Source of the DNA: Orthonyx spaldingii
Taxonomy: Eukaryota > Chordata > Aves > Passeriformes > Orthonychidae
Assembly (NCBI GenBank): GCA_013397795.1
Contig: VZTJ01001640.1
Location: 150,872 to 214,871 of the forward strand
DNA length: 64,000 nt
Direction: 5' to 3'
Every line of letters begins with the position of its first letter. The first letter of the stretch is position 1. Below are positions 12,985 to 25,700 of this stretch, piece by piece. The notes below the pieces were generated by a model. It saw only the letters and a program-made list of their open reading frames with translations, searched no databases and was not told the origin of the DNA. The position numbers and the translations under genes were made by a program.

Positions 12985-13106
12985 CTGTAACACCCCTATG
13001 AGGCAGATATATATAGAATATATGTAGAATGCTGCATATGCAAAATATATTTCGATATTTCCAATATGCAGTGTGTAAACTGAGGCTGGAGATCTCAGCT
13101 CCTGAC
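12985..13106 (+). repeat. MIR-like ancient SINE fossil, plus orientation
   Basis: The segment CACCCCTATGAGGCAGATAT followed about 70 bases later by TGTAAACTGAGGCTGGAG matches the order and wording of the MIR core (the part reading roughly 'accctatgaggtaggta ... acagatgaggaaactgaggc'). The middle is AT-rich and divergent. Recalled by eye from the family consensus, not aligned; a chance resemblance is possible. Confidence 0.4.
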
Positions 13107-13109
13107 AAT

Positions 13110-14990
13110 GTCATCGTTTAACTTCCCATTTGAGTAAAAAATTTATAGTGATAATATTCTAAGGAGCCTTCAAGAAAACTGTTTACCAAAATGAGAATAT
13201 TTTTTAACATTGAGAAATGTTTAAGAAGTGGTTACAAAACAATACAAAAGAGCACTGTGAATCATAAAACTGCTTTGCACTCTCCAGCAATGTCCAGACA
13301 CTTCCCTGTGTCTGCAAAACAGGAGCTTCTCTTAACCCTGGTTCTTTTTTTCTAACTGTGTGTGTCAAGATTGGATGGAGGTTTGCGTTTGGAGGGAAGA
13401 TCTTTTCTTGGCTCACCACCTGGGTAAAAGCATGCAGAAGTCGTGGAGAAGTGTTCAAGAAGCCACATTTTGTCTTTGAGAGAGGGCTTGAAATGTGAAA
13501 TGTTTTAGTGTATGTCTATGAAAATGTGTGTTTGCTTAAGAGATTGCTGCAGCACATTTCTGACATTTTATTTCTCTACATTGCAACAGCTACTTGGTTT
13601 GGGATGTCTGGACTAAGTTGACATTAAAGGAAAGAATATCATCCTCACTGCACCTAAGAGGCAGGGAGCAGCTGAACTGGAATAAATGCAGGAAAGACAT
13701 CTTCTTAAAATTGTTACTCAAGGTAAACAGGAAATGGGTTTAATCTTAATTAAGAACTATGTGTTTGTAGCTGTTGCAATCGTGCTGTATCAAATATCCA
13801 GAACACTGCCCCCTTTTTCATACGCTAAGTAGTGATATTGTTCTGCTACCCTCTCCTTGAAAACCAAAAGATCTTATGAGGCAAGCAAACAGAAATTCCA
13901 GATTATGGAAATTAATTAAAGCACACAATGCTGCCTTTCTCAACATCCAGGCTCAACTAATTAGGGATTAGATTATTCAAGAGCAGCAGATCAATTAGGA
14001 TTGCTTTCTGTTAAAAAAAAAAATCCTCAGTGGAATATAGTTACCTGTTGAAAAGTGAAAGAAATTGTGCCCAAGCACAATGGAGGGATCAAGGCACAAT
14101 ACTACACGTTGACAAAATAAATTATGAAAACAATAATCATGTTTATCCAATCTCTTTGTGCAAAACTGTTATTTTGATTCTAGTGCCAGCTGTCTGAAAC
14201 TTTAATTTAAGTGCTTGCTTGAGGCAAGACATTTGGGATACTAGTTTAGAATGTTTTATAGCCTAAGCAATATGTTTTACTAACATCAAATCCTATGATG
14301 ATGATTTTAATGGTAGCTATAATATGTTCAAGGGGGTTCCAGAGTGATCTTTGATTTTACCAGAATGCTTGCACGCCTAATGAACCCCGATATTTTTTGG
14401 TTTCATTAGCTGCCAGCTCCCCAGGAGACTTCTCTGCAGGAGGTGAGTACTTTGTATTGTAAAGGGAGACATACAAAGTAGCACACTGAGCTTTACGTTA
14501 GTGTCCAAGCATGTGTGTGTAATCTGGGGAAATGGTTAATGAAAGCATTCTCTCTACATTTCAGTAATACAAAAAGACTGATAAAAAGAAATACTTTGTA
14601 ATACTCTAAACTATCCATTTCAGTGGTTGGTGCCTGTTTACATGCTTAAGAAGAACACATTATCCCTTGACTTGTGGTCTGAGACTCTTCTCCAAAAATC
14701 TGGGCTTTTTTCTACTTGCTCCAGAGGCAGCAGGACTGCACTGCAAGGGAGAATCCTGCTGAACTCGATGGACAACCAGGATGCCATTATTAGTGCTGGA
14801 AATGGTCTCTGTGAGATGTCATTGCTCTTGAAACTCTAGCTCTCGTATTGCCCCCACAGATCCCACAGCCTTTGTGCCTCAGTTTCCAGCAACACGACAG
14901 GGTTGATGACACTGGCAGGGGACTTGGGAACCCTGTAGTCGCTGGGCTCGTTGCCAGCACTGAGTGCTCACCAGAAGATTTGGTGCAAAT
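13110..14990. other. Non-coding stretch with one homeodomain-type cluster (13905-13990)
   Basis: No gene recognised. At 13957-13970 the palindrome CTAATTAG runs directly into GGATTA, and 13991-14000 carries TCAATTAGGA; an ATTAATTAAA word lies at 13911-13920. This gives adjacent TAATTA-class and GGATTA (OTX/PITX-class) words. The remainder, including 14627-14990, shows only short shadow frames. Confidence 0.5.
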
Positions 14991-14993
14991 AAA

Positions 14994-15176
14994 GGTTTGG
15001 AACTGTTGCCCAGAGAAGCTGTGGCTGCCCCATACCTAGAAGTGTTCCAGGCCAGGTTGGATGGGGCTTAGAGCAACTTGGGACAGTGGAAGGTGTCCTT
15101 GTCCATGGTGGGGGCTGGAACGAGGTGGTTTTTAAGGTCCCTTCCAACCCAAACCATCCTGTGATTCCATGATTTT
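14994..15176 (+). mobile_element. CR1 LINE 3' end, 5'-truncated
   Basis: The sequence runs from GGTTTGGAACTGTTGCCCAG through GAGAAGCTGTGGCTGCCCCA and GGCCAGGTTGGATGGGGCTT to CCCTTCCAACCCAAACCATC and ends in the short tail TGTGATTCCATGATT. This is the characteristic 3' end of avian CR1 LINEs (end of the reverse-transcriptase frame region plus 3' UTR). Only about 183 bases remain, the usual 5' truncation of CR1 insertions, and no coding capacity is left. It looks only modestly diverged, so it is a comparatively young insertion and the best evidence that this is avian DNA. Confidence 0.92.
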
Positions 15177-17009
15177 ATAGTTCTTCTTATATTCAGAGGG
15201 TTTTCTGAACCCACTGAAGTAGATGATGGAAATATTCTCAGTGGGATTGTCTGCTCTCTACTAAAAAGTAGCATGTTGGGTAAAAAACATTAATGTATAA
15301 TTTTTAACTAAAGGGATTCCTATCTAAAGGGATTTCCAAATCTGAAGATTTTTTCAGGTTAAAGGTAGGGTTCTGGGCTTTCTTTATTATTCTCTCTTTT
15401 TTTTTTCCTCTCTAAGTTTACTTATTTTGAATCAAATATATCCTTTTCAATGAGTTTTTTTGGCACTTTAACACATAGCCTAACCCAGAACTTAATGGCT
15501 TATAGAAATAACCGCTTTGAAAGGGATTCTTTCAAGGAATGAGAAGGATTTAATTTCTTACATGTTAACACTGATTCATTCATGTTTTATCAGAGCACAA
15601 CAACTATTTGCACTAATGTATATATTATATATAATTACACTACATAGTATTTTTTCCCTCAACAGATCACATAATTTCACTGATTCAAATATAAAGCTAT
15701 TTAATTGAAAATAATCAGTCCTGCCTTTTTATTTCCTTTTTTTTTTTTAGATGAATATCCATTTTCAAAAACTGTACTCTTAAATCATTTTAAATTTTGC
15801 ATGCAAAGCGATTCTGGGTAAGTGTTAATAAAAGGAAAGTTTGGGCCTAGTTCTCCTGGGTCTAATGCATTACCTGCATGTGTAGCCTTCATGAAACCAT
15901 TAAGTTTTAAACTAATACTGCATTCCACAACCTACAGCCTCTGGGCCATTTGCAACACTCTGGGATGATTTTTCTGGCCCGTGACTTTCCTCTTCCTCTG
16001 TTTTTCCTGATGGCTCCTCACAGCTCAGCTCAGAGCTATGTGCATTGTTTGGTAGAATTAGCAATCAGATCTCTGTGCCCAGCTAACAGCTTTTTCTCTG
16101 TTTAACTGTTCCATTTTCTGACTAGGTTTTTAGCAGTTTCTTTTTAGTATTGCTTTTGAAACCAAATTTTCACTCTAAAAAACATTTGTCTTCCTCATCT
16201 TTTACATGTACAATATTTGGTGGGTTATTTACTCATTGCATATTCTTTTTACTGGTGGACATTCTCTAGAAGAAAAATTAAAACACAGACTTTACAATGC
16301 AGTTTATGTGGCTGCAAGAGAATAATCCTAATTTGGAATTAGTTTGTGTAATTTCTTTTTTTTTTTAAATTGATTTATTTTCCCCTTTCTGAGTTTGAGC
16401 AATGGACCTGAAACATGATCACACAGCTGGATGATTTCATTTGAAGAAAGTTAGGAAAGTGGTTTTGTACTGTTTTATTTATTTATTTTTACTGCTGGTG
16501 ACAAAAATATAGAACTGAATGAGAGGTTATTTCATTCAGCCAATTTGTTTTCTCTGATAGAAACGGAATGGTTCTAAGTCATCCTGGACTCCACTAGGTT
16601 TGACATCCATTGGACAACACAGGTCATTTTTATTCCATTAGCATTTGTTTCCATTGCAAAGAATCCTTTCCCTGCTCAAATTTATGTCAGAGATAATAAT
16701 CTATGTCTTGTCACTTTTCACTATTAAGGGGCTGAACCAGTTCTGATATCAGTAAACATTTGATTTTCTTGTGGTTACAACAAAGAAAGAGTTTATTCTA
16801 TTTCCATCTAAGACTAGCAGATGTCATGTGGTTTTGAATATTTACTTTAAATGGATTGACATGGCTTTCACAGCTGTAACTCCCAACTCATGATCTCTGA
16901 TAAGGACTAAATCTGTGAGGACACCAGAAAATCACCACAGCCTCAGCCTAGATTTTTTCCACGTCTAAGGCAAGGATGCTAAATACCAAGAAAAGACAAT
17001 GGAGATGTG

Positions 17010-17114
17010 TTCACAGGGGACATGGTTTAGTGGTGGGCTTGGCAGTGTCAGAATAATGGTTTAACCCCATAATCTTAAAGATCTGGTCCAACCTAAATGA
17101 TTCTACGATTCTCT
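17010..17114 (+). mobile_element. CR1 LINE 3' end, second subfamily, 5'-truncated
   Basis: GGGGACATGGTTTAGTGGTG, GGGCTTGGCAGTG, then a diverged middle and TCTTAAAGATCTGGTCCAAC followed by CTAAATGATTCTACGATTCT are the landmarks of the CR1 3' UTR type with the 'gacatggtttagtggt' segment. It differs from the copy at 14994 and is more mutated. About 100 bases survive, non-coding. Confidence 0.88.
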
Positions 17115-17119
17115 ATATT

Positions 17120-20100
17120 TTGGGACAGACCAGAGAAATTTGACATAGCATAGAAAAGCTATGCTTGACAAGACCTGACAAAATGAGATGAAAAGCTCTA
17201 GTTGGATGTGATGCACAGGAGCTTAGACCCAAATGTACCAGCTCAGACCAGACACACCTCTAGTTCTTCTGTGCAAGTATGAAATTTTCCATCCATCTAG
17301 AAAAAAAGAATCAAAGAAGTCCCATTGTAATGGAAATCAGGGTATGTAGAGAAAAGAAGCTGGAAAGCTCTAGACTGGATTGGACAGTCATATATGACCT
17401 TAAACTGATGACTCCCATTGAAAGCATCAAAAGCAGCAAAAAACCCTGGAACACCATATTCATTAATTAGAAAAACTCTGTGAACCTCTTGGTGAACACA
17501 AAAGGGAAGTGCTGTAATTTTAGAAGATACCTCTTATTGAAATTTAATACATATTAAATCTGTGGGAGTCAATGGCGGCAAGAACTAATTGAGCTTCTGC
17601 AATATATCAGAACAGAAATTTCATTGCATTTTTATCCACTTTTCACTATGTGCTGAGCAGGACTTTGAACACTGCATGCTGGTTGGGGATGCCTTGCAGC
17701 ACGGACATTATTAATAATGCTGAAATCCACGTATGGTATTTCCTATTGCGTCTCAATTGCTGGATTTAATGAGCATCCAGCATTCAGGAAAAGAAGAGCA
17801 ATAACATTTACATGAAGTAAGGTGCAGATGTACCTGGAAATCCATACAGTTCAATGCTGATATGAGTTACAAGACCACTCATGAGCCCTTGAGTACAGTA
17901 CAGGTTCCTCATTACCCAATAAGACTTCTTCTTTTCATTCCACTCCTGTAGATTCAGTAACTTTGCTTTTACAGTTCGCTTCAGTGAACAAAGACAGCAA
18001 ATGTGTTGATTGTTGCAAAAAACATATATCTTAATATGCATTTTATTCTTTTGCCTGAATATATTTCTCCTGAAAATTCGTAACAGATCATAAAGAACAC
18101 TTCTTAAATAAAAACACATCTTAAAGGCACCCTGTGAGTGCAATTAGAAACATTTCCCATCATACAGGAAAGATAATGTATCCTAAATGCTCTTAATTTC
18201 ATACATCTGTTATGCTCTGTCATGAAATTTTTTTCCCCTCCCAAGAAAATTTTTGAAGGTTTCTGCCAATTTAATTCAATTTAAAGCTTTTAATGTCAGC
18301 TCAGTGGGTCATGCCACTTTCTCCACATTTGTGTTAAGCTTAGGGAAGTCAGAAATATGATGAACACTTTTCATCAGTACCCTATATTCATGAGAAATAG
18401 CCATTGCATTTTCCCCCATTGTTTGTTGAATATGTTTTGCGATCGTTAATTTTTTGTCTCTTTAACGTATGTACAACACACACATGCACGTGCACATATA
18501 TGCAGTATCATTTTACTTGGTATGTCCTTAGGCCACAAGTCCTTTGCATTATTTTCAAAACTGCAAAGTGTCTTCCTAATTCACTTGTTTTCAAAGTAGT
18601 TCTGCAGCTATTTTTTGAGCGATTATTGAGCAATAACTGTACATTAGTTTTTGACATTGTCTTGTAACTATGCTCAAAGGATCTGACTTACCATTATCAT
18701 TCATTTTTTAAGAGTTATCAATTCTGCTTGCTGAACAATTTTCAAGTTCTGGAGCAAGTTAGATGGCTGGGAGTCATATGTGTCAGAAAATCATAATAAC
18801 CTGGGTATTACTATATTTTGTTCTGTTTCTATTGCAGTGCTACTGTGAAATTTGAACTCATTCATTGTAGCTGCATCTGAGTAGTTGCACTGTCACTGAA
18901 TACCGGGAAAACACCCAAAAATGTTTCTTTTTTTACCTTGGTTTGGGAAGAGTGGAAGGATGCAGGGGGCATGCATATATGAGAAAAAAATGCACTGTTT
19001 GTAAATATGTGTATATATAACTATCACTCTATCTTTAGTTTGAGAGAAATGGTGTGAAGCTCAAAATTTCACTTGGAAGGAAATTACCTGTCCAATGGGG
19101 TGATGCATTAAAAGAGACACTGCACGCTGATAGCCTAACTCCTGATACACAAATTTGAAAATTCCTTGGATATTCCAGGCTTGGGAGAAAATGTTTATCC
19201 CAAAGAGGTAGTGGTTCAGGATTCCCTGCTGCTGAGAAGCCAGGTTTCCTCAGAGAGGTCACTGTTGCCTACTGAGACAAGGGAACTCCAGGACTGTTTC
19301 ACTGGAAGCTCTTTGCAGCCTTTGCTGACTGAAATTGCACGAACACAAGGAGCTTTCCTTTCCTAAGCCCCTGTCTGAGGTTCTCTGCCTAACTACAGTG
19401 AACCTTCCCCATTATCTTCACTCACACCACCAGAGCCGCATTGGTGTTATTCACAATCAAGTGTTCTCCAATATCACATTTCTCTCTTGACCATGGTGAT
19501 AAATGTTCAGAGTCTAGATTAATTATTAGTAATTGCTGTGGTCATACTGTAACACACAGCCTCAACTTTGCTTGAGAGTTGCATTCAAAAGAGCTTCCCA
19601 AAATAAGTGCCAAAGTTTGCTGCAAGGGCCAAGACTCTACTTGTCTTCCATTAGAACAGCTTTATTGGAGGTAAGGCCATCACACATACCTGAAAAAAGG
19701 CTTATCCTCAAGAACAGGTTCACAGACCTCACCTATCAGCCTTTCAGTTGTGTTTTTGTTTCCTTGATTCTCAAAATGAATTTTCAGTTGCAGTCCTGAG
19801 GTACTGCATCAATGGAGATCTGAGTTAACATAGGAACAGATTTATGGAGCCACAGTCAGCATCTCAACATTTGCCTTCAACCCCAGGTGGGATATGGAGT
19901 CCTTGTTTCCTCAAAGGCAGTTTGAAAAGTTGTGAAAATTATTTTGTTTATGCATTTTCAATTGAAACAAAGTATTTTGACTTTGTTGAAACAGAATTAC
20001 CTAGTTTGGCTTCTCTGAGATGGCCTCAATCACTTCATTTTGTGACAACAAAATCCTGCACTGCAATTTTCATGGTGGTAAATTACCACCTGCATTTGTG

Positions 20101-22640
20101 AAAGGTTTGAGGGTACATTTCTCCCAAAGGATGAAGAAAAATGGCAGAAATAAATCTCCTGCAGTGTCCCCGAGTTTTGTGACACCCATAAGAGACTGTT
20201 GTGACATGGCTCTGTGGGAAGTTTATACAGCATTAGTACTCCAGGTTAATTTAAATGGCTAAATATCCTGACTGGGACAAGCCAGTCCACAATGAGATCC
20301 ATTGAAGTTTATGTTTAAAAACCTTCTGTGCCCCCCTCCCCATCAGCATAGCCTTTCACCCACACGTTTCGATTTTATCAAGATAAGAAAGCAATTTTTC
20401 AAGAGAGAATTCCAACACAGGTTTTGCTATAAATTTCTTCACTGTCACCCTTTGTGGGATAAAGAAGCTGAAATACATCAAGATCTGCTAGCAAAACAAA
20501 GAGTGACTCTGTTTTCCCAGGGGAATTAGTGACCAGGGAAATAAAATCAAGGGGAGATTTTACTTCCTTAAACACTGGGAAAAAATGTCTTGGAAACAGT
20601 TAATTCCATTACAAGAGCCTGGCCTTGCAGTCTGGGGAGATGGTCCTGTGCCTCATGACTGCACATCAGCTCTAACACTGCTGCAATTGATCAGGAAAGC
20701 AGATTTAAAATATCGGTCTATGGCTTTTCTAATTATCTTAAAATAATCGTTTCACCGCTTGAAATGAATACAGGCACAAAGCAAACCTTCCAGGCTGCTC
20801 ACCACACACTAACAGACACAGACTAATGACCCTAGAGAGCAGGCCAGCCCTTCTGATGCAGCATCATCTGCTCTCAAAGACTAAAGTGACGTGTCCTCTG
20901 CTCTCCACGTGTTCCACGGACCGGGAATGAAGCCACATCACTTCTAACACAATCCCAAAAATGACACCTGTTCAGCACAGACACCACCGAGGGACTTTCA
21001 GAACCAGTCCCTTGCAGCAATGCAATCAAAGATCACTTTTCAATGAAATATTACTTACTTGAATCAATGTTGTCTTGATTCTTCGTGAAGGGTGCAGCAG
21101 GCATAAAATGTGATATTGATTTCTGAGATGTAGCCTGGTCCTCTCTTCATGGCCATTTCAAAAAATGCAAAGTATTTCTTTTCTTTCACACCACAGATCA
21201 CGTCATCTTTACAAAGTGGAGATCAAGGCCCTTTTATGTTGCCTCATATTTATCTCCTGCCCTTTTTTTCCTGTCCTCCTCTCTTCATCTTGCAGTTTTT
21301 CTTTCTCCTCCTTGAGTTTTTATTGCCTCTTCGGCTCTCCTCTTAGCTCCTGTTCTAATTTCTGCCTTTTTCCCTGCTCTCCTGAGTGCTTTTAGATTCT
21401 GATCTAATTTCTCATGTCTTCTCCCAGTGCTGCTCTCTCTCCTTTCTATCTTTCTGACCCTCACCTGTTCTCCTTTCTGCATCTCTGACTCCAACTCCGC
21501 TGCTCCCCTTACGATGCTCCGGCTCTGGATTTTCCTCCTTGTCGTTCCCCACATCGCTCTTGGGCTGTTTTTAGCACTCATTTCAATATAGTTTTCCCTG
21601 CTGTATGCACAAATACAATGTCCCAGCCTCTCATAATAATACATCTTTTTTCTAGGTTGCCTCCCATTTCCACGATTAGCATGCATATCTTTTTAATGAA
21701 AGCTGCAGAAACGACCAGGAACAAGGCTCCCTAAATATGTAATCTGTTGCTGCCAGCCTCCCATAATAGACAAGGGTTACTTTTTTTTTCTTTCCAGAAG
21801 CCAATATGAATTTAAGTCTATCCCACTGGTTTGGTTTAATTAATTTTGGAGCTAGAGAGGGGTCCAGACCAGAAATCATAAAGCAGAAACTGACTCTCAG
21901 TGGTCTAGGGCATGAAACAGGGAAGAATTAATACATTTCCCAGTTATATTTTGAAGCAGCAATTTTAGATAGAAAAACTACAATTTTCTGAATATAGTAC
22001 TGGCTAGGTGAACAAAATTAATATTTTAGCTGTGAAAAGTGCCATGGGGGCTTGACCAACAGTTAAGACAGGCTGTGTCTGAAACAACCTCCAACGCCAG
22101 CACTTCCCTGGTGCTCTGCAAGGTCTCAGAGGAAGGCTCATTATATCCTTGATGTCTAAACGATGTTACTAAGCAGCTTGTCTGTTTTGCCAAAATTTGC
22201 AAATAATTCTTGCTTAGTTTCTGCGAGCTGCAAAGATTGCAGAGCATAATGACTTGCCTACAAGTATTCTGGCTGATTTGTTGACGGTCATCCCACACGC
22301 TTGGGGCTGATATATGGCAATGATTTGATACCATAATTGGATGAACCCAAAGCTTAGACTTAGGTCTACACTGCAAATAGTTGTGGTTGCAAGCCTGAAA
22401 TTCTCTTTCAATTACTTCATGTGTTATTTACTTAAGACATACTTTGAAAATAGTTACCAGTAAATTAATTCACTAAGGTCAACTTAAAAAAAGGCTTTTA
22501 TGCCCCGTCAACATGGGTTTCTTTCAGACTAAAAAATAAGCAAACATGAAAGTACAGCATTTGATAGACTATTTTAAATATATTTTAATAAATTTCTTTA
22601 CATACAACCCCCTTAAGACTAATATTAACCAATCTTTCTT
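17120..22640. other. Non-coding stretch; E-box palindrome and pyrimidine tract inside
   Basis: No gene recognised. The segment at 18471-18504 is alternating purine-pyrimidine and contains the 10-base palindrome TGCACGTGCA (18485-18494) with a CACGTG E-box. The stretch at 20700-20780 has TCTAATTATC and AATAATCGTTTCACCGC, enhancer-like in flavour but not compelling. A C/T-rich tract at 21240-21490 is listed separately. Open frames here are shadows of low-complexity sequence. Confidence 0.6.
21240..21490. repeat. Pyrimidine-rich (C/T) tract
   Basis: About 250 bases are dominated by C and T on the plus strand, with many CTCCT/TCTCC units. The 133-codon minus-strand frame at 21285-21686 translates this into a Lys/Arg/Glu-rich peptide, a typical product of polypurine sequence and not evidence of a gene. 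Confidence 0.7.
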
Positions 22641-22649
22641 GCTTTCATG

Positions 22650-22771
22650 TTAAAGTTCAATGATTCTATATATTTCCCATGGTATGACACCAGTTCCATC
22701 CATCATGGTTGAAGGAGTTCTGGCATCTTCATTTTGTATTCTGATTTCCTCTTGGTTCGGAGAGCAGAAAC
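22650..22771 (-). other. Possible terminal exon on the minus strand (unrecognised)
   Basis: Reading the minus strand, a pyrimidine-leaning stretch ending TTTTTCTCTACAG finishes at 22772 and would make a normal splice acceptor. The DNA after it (from 22771 downward) is open in two phases. One gives a 22-residue Lys/Met-rich tail beginning VSALRTKRK and stops at 22703. The other gives 39 residues beginning FCSPNQEEI and ending EIYRIIEL, with a TAA at 22650-22652; that frame also stays open upstream through the presumed intron. An AATAAA-like context appears further downstream (near 22590) on the minus strand. I recognise neither peptide, and no partner exons were identified. It could be chance. 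Confidence 0.15.
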
Positions 22772-22779
22772 CTGTAGAG

Positions 22780-25700
22780 AAAAATACCATTGTTACCTTA
22801 GAGTTACTCCAGACACGCTTAAGACTGTGGATATGAGTCTTCTGTGCAGAGAAGTCCTCTGGCAGGCAGAAATCCAGGGTATGCCATTGGAGAATCTGAT
22901 CCAAAGCCAATTACAAGTGTCATCTAGGGCCTGGTTGCTTTCAGCTTGGCTTTGACCCAGGGACATACCCTTCTTCTGAACAGGAAATCAAGTTTTGGAA
23001 ACAGATTTAAAAGGATGACAAATGACTCTACACTCTGCTAATTTACATTTCACAGAAGTTCTATGGAAATCATTAGAGCTGCTCCTAATCTCAGCAGCAA
23101 AACTTCAAATCTTACACAGTTCTCCTGAAGTTATCTGTGTTTAGAGCAATGTGGCCTGACAATTTGGTTTAAATTTTGTTTTACTAAGTCGCAGATGTAT
23201 TTAGCCCAAATTAGTGCATCCTGCAAGATGAAATGTGAAACTATGGCACAACACAGACACATTTCTCTTTCAAAGCCGTGTTTGGAAGAACTTAAGAACT
23301 TTGAACACTTTAAAGCTATTAAGTGGTCAGCTTTTGAGTTAGATTTGCCTTAGTACTGACACTGATCTCACCAGAATACAACAGTCTTTACCACAAATCC
23401 TGGGATAAGGCTTTCCCTCTGTTGTTCCATGATATCCATGTCCAGTACATGATTTCTTGTGATAGACTAGGTGACAACTCACCCAGTCCTGTGTCACCAG
23501 ACTGGAAGTTGTCTTCAGGAAGTTTTTGCTGAAAGAAATGTCACTTTTCAAAGAGTCTTCATTGGAAAATATTTTATTTCGCTATAAATGCCTTGAAGGA
23601 AGAATTCAAATTCAGTAGCATCTAATATAACATGTCATTTTATATTCCAGCATTCCAGCAGGCAGAGGTAACATAGTTCAGTGAAAGCACACGTTCCTTC
23701 CAACATGCCATTTAAATGAAATGGTGTGTATGTACATTTTACGTATTTTCTCTTCGACTTGGTCTTGAAAAGATTTTTTTCAATTTACAAACTTTAATTT
23801 TTCATAAATGTAACCACTTTTGCTTGGCAAATAGAAGGCCAAATGAAATTTGCTTTGAGAGTATTCCTAGCTATGTTAGGATCAGTTGAATGGCTCAGGA
23901 AAATATAGTTGGAACTTTTGTGGTTTGGGCTAATTTGTGGCATTAGTCATTAATATCAACTTGATAATAATGTGTATCTTAGACATTTGGAATTATTTCT
24001 ACACCTTGGTAGGTAACCTGGGAGATTGGAACCTGGTGTGCACCTGCAGACACCTTGAATTTAAGATAATATTGAAAATTAGTCCAGGTTTCAGATATGA
24101 GGATACCTGAATCAGATGGTTCCTATGTGTTTAGTCAAAATAAATCCTGGGTCTGTACTAACCCAAACTAAGAGAGATCTGGAGATAGGCCATACATAAA
24201 TACTTTATAGGGTGTTGTGTACACTAATTAATAAACACAATTTTCTAAGAGCTCTCTGAGCCTTGAATAAACATTGCTTAAACAAATAGATGCAAATTAT
24301 TAATAGAAACTGTAATCTGTCTCTCCAATTATTATTCTTACTGGGCCCTAACTGCTTTGATACCAGAAGACTACAAGAACAAAACCAAGTTAGCTTTGCC
24401 AAATAGGAAAAGAAAATATTCCGAAGCACGAAAGAATCTTAAATCTGAGGCCCTGTACAAATCAAAGAATAACAAATCTTGTATTGCCCAAATCTTGTTG
24501 TTGAACTTCTAATGGTAAAATCTGTGCCTTCCGCTAACTGTTAGATATTCTTGCGTGACTGCAGTGTTGTTTTATGTATGTGAACCAACCTCACAATATA
24601 AGGTGACAAACAAAAAAGATGGAAAAATATATAAAATGGGGGAAAAAAAAAAAGGTCTACTTGCCACCTCAGGCTTTAAAACTCTTCTTACACACTTCAG
24701 CACGAAGTCTATTAAAGTGGAATATAGTGGAAATACAATATACAGCAATGAATGTCTCCAAACCAGCAATTTAGCGCTAAAGCTGAGGGCAGTTCTTATG
24801 CACCGACTTTTAATACCGAGACGATTTGTGGTCTCACAAAGTTCCTGCCTTGGGCAAGAATTGTGCTGTGCTCTAATAGGTCTAGTTTGTTGACTGTCAA
24901 AATAATAGAGAAATTGGTAGCAGAGGGCCTGAGCGCTGTAAACAGCTGAGATAATTAGAAGGTCTGTCAGGAGGAGAGTGAGGCTAAAGCAGTTTGCGTT
25001 CTGTCACAGGGAGGAAAGTATTCATTCTGAGGGCTGCAGGAATAATGCGGGATGTGTTGCCTTGTGTCCTAGCAAGCTTGTCTGGAGATGGGGAAAAAGT
25101 GTTTCTCGTTGCCTTAGTTGGCTTTCTCTACCCTCTTTCCTACTGGAGGCTTGCAGTAGTTTATATTTCTTATTAATAAAATAATACATCTTGCAAGCAA
25201 AATGCTGACTTGCTGTTTTTTAAGCCAAGCTGCTGGGTTAATAGGATGTTCAGAGTCAGGCAGGGCAGTGTAGGGGGGTTGTGGAACTGCGAGGGCTGAA
25301 GGAAAGCATTTGTGAAGAGCAGACGTGAAAAGAACCCTCTCCACCCCCCTCAAAAAAGGAAGAAGCTGAGTGTATGGTTATGTCACCACGTTAAAGAGGT
25401 TGCTCCTGTATAGACAGAGAAGTGCTCCATAAGTTGTTAACATGAGAATTCTGGTGCCTTAGCCAAGAAACTCGACAGTGGGAAGTTTAGCAATCTAGAA
25501 ATTGCTGTGACTAAGCCTTTTCTAGGCAACAACATGCCTAGGGATGGAGTAAGCCAAAGATTTCAGGGCTGGTTTGTGGTTTTGGTTCTTAGTTTAGGGC
25601 CTGACTTCTGGAAAGATGAAGGTTGGCTGTCTCCCACATAAAACGTCTCAGAGTTCAGAAACTGGTTAGTTAAAAACACAATCAGTTGAAATTGATGGTA

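Noticed and set aside
14838..14900. MIR remnant suggested by TTTGTGCCTCAGTTTCCAGC
   Set aside because: Only one conserved word is present and neighbouring MIR landmarks are missing.
21285..21686. 133-codon Lys/Arg/Glu-rich frame on the minus strand
   Set aside because: Its composition is explained by the plus-strand pyrimidine tract. No protein-like variety.
22655..22672. CR1 tail suggested by CAATGATTCTATATAT
   Set aside because: The preceding bases lack the CR1 3' body words, so the resemblance is limited to a short tail-like phrase.
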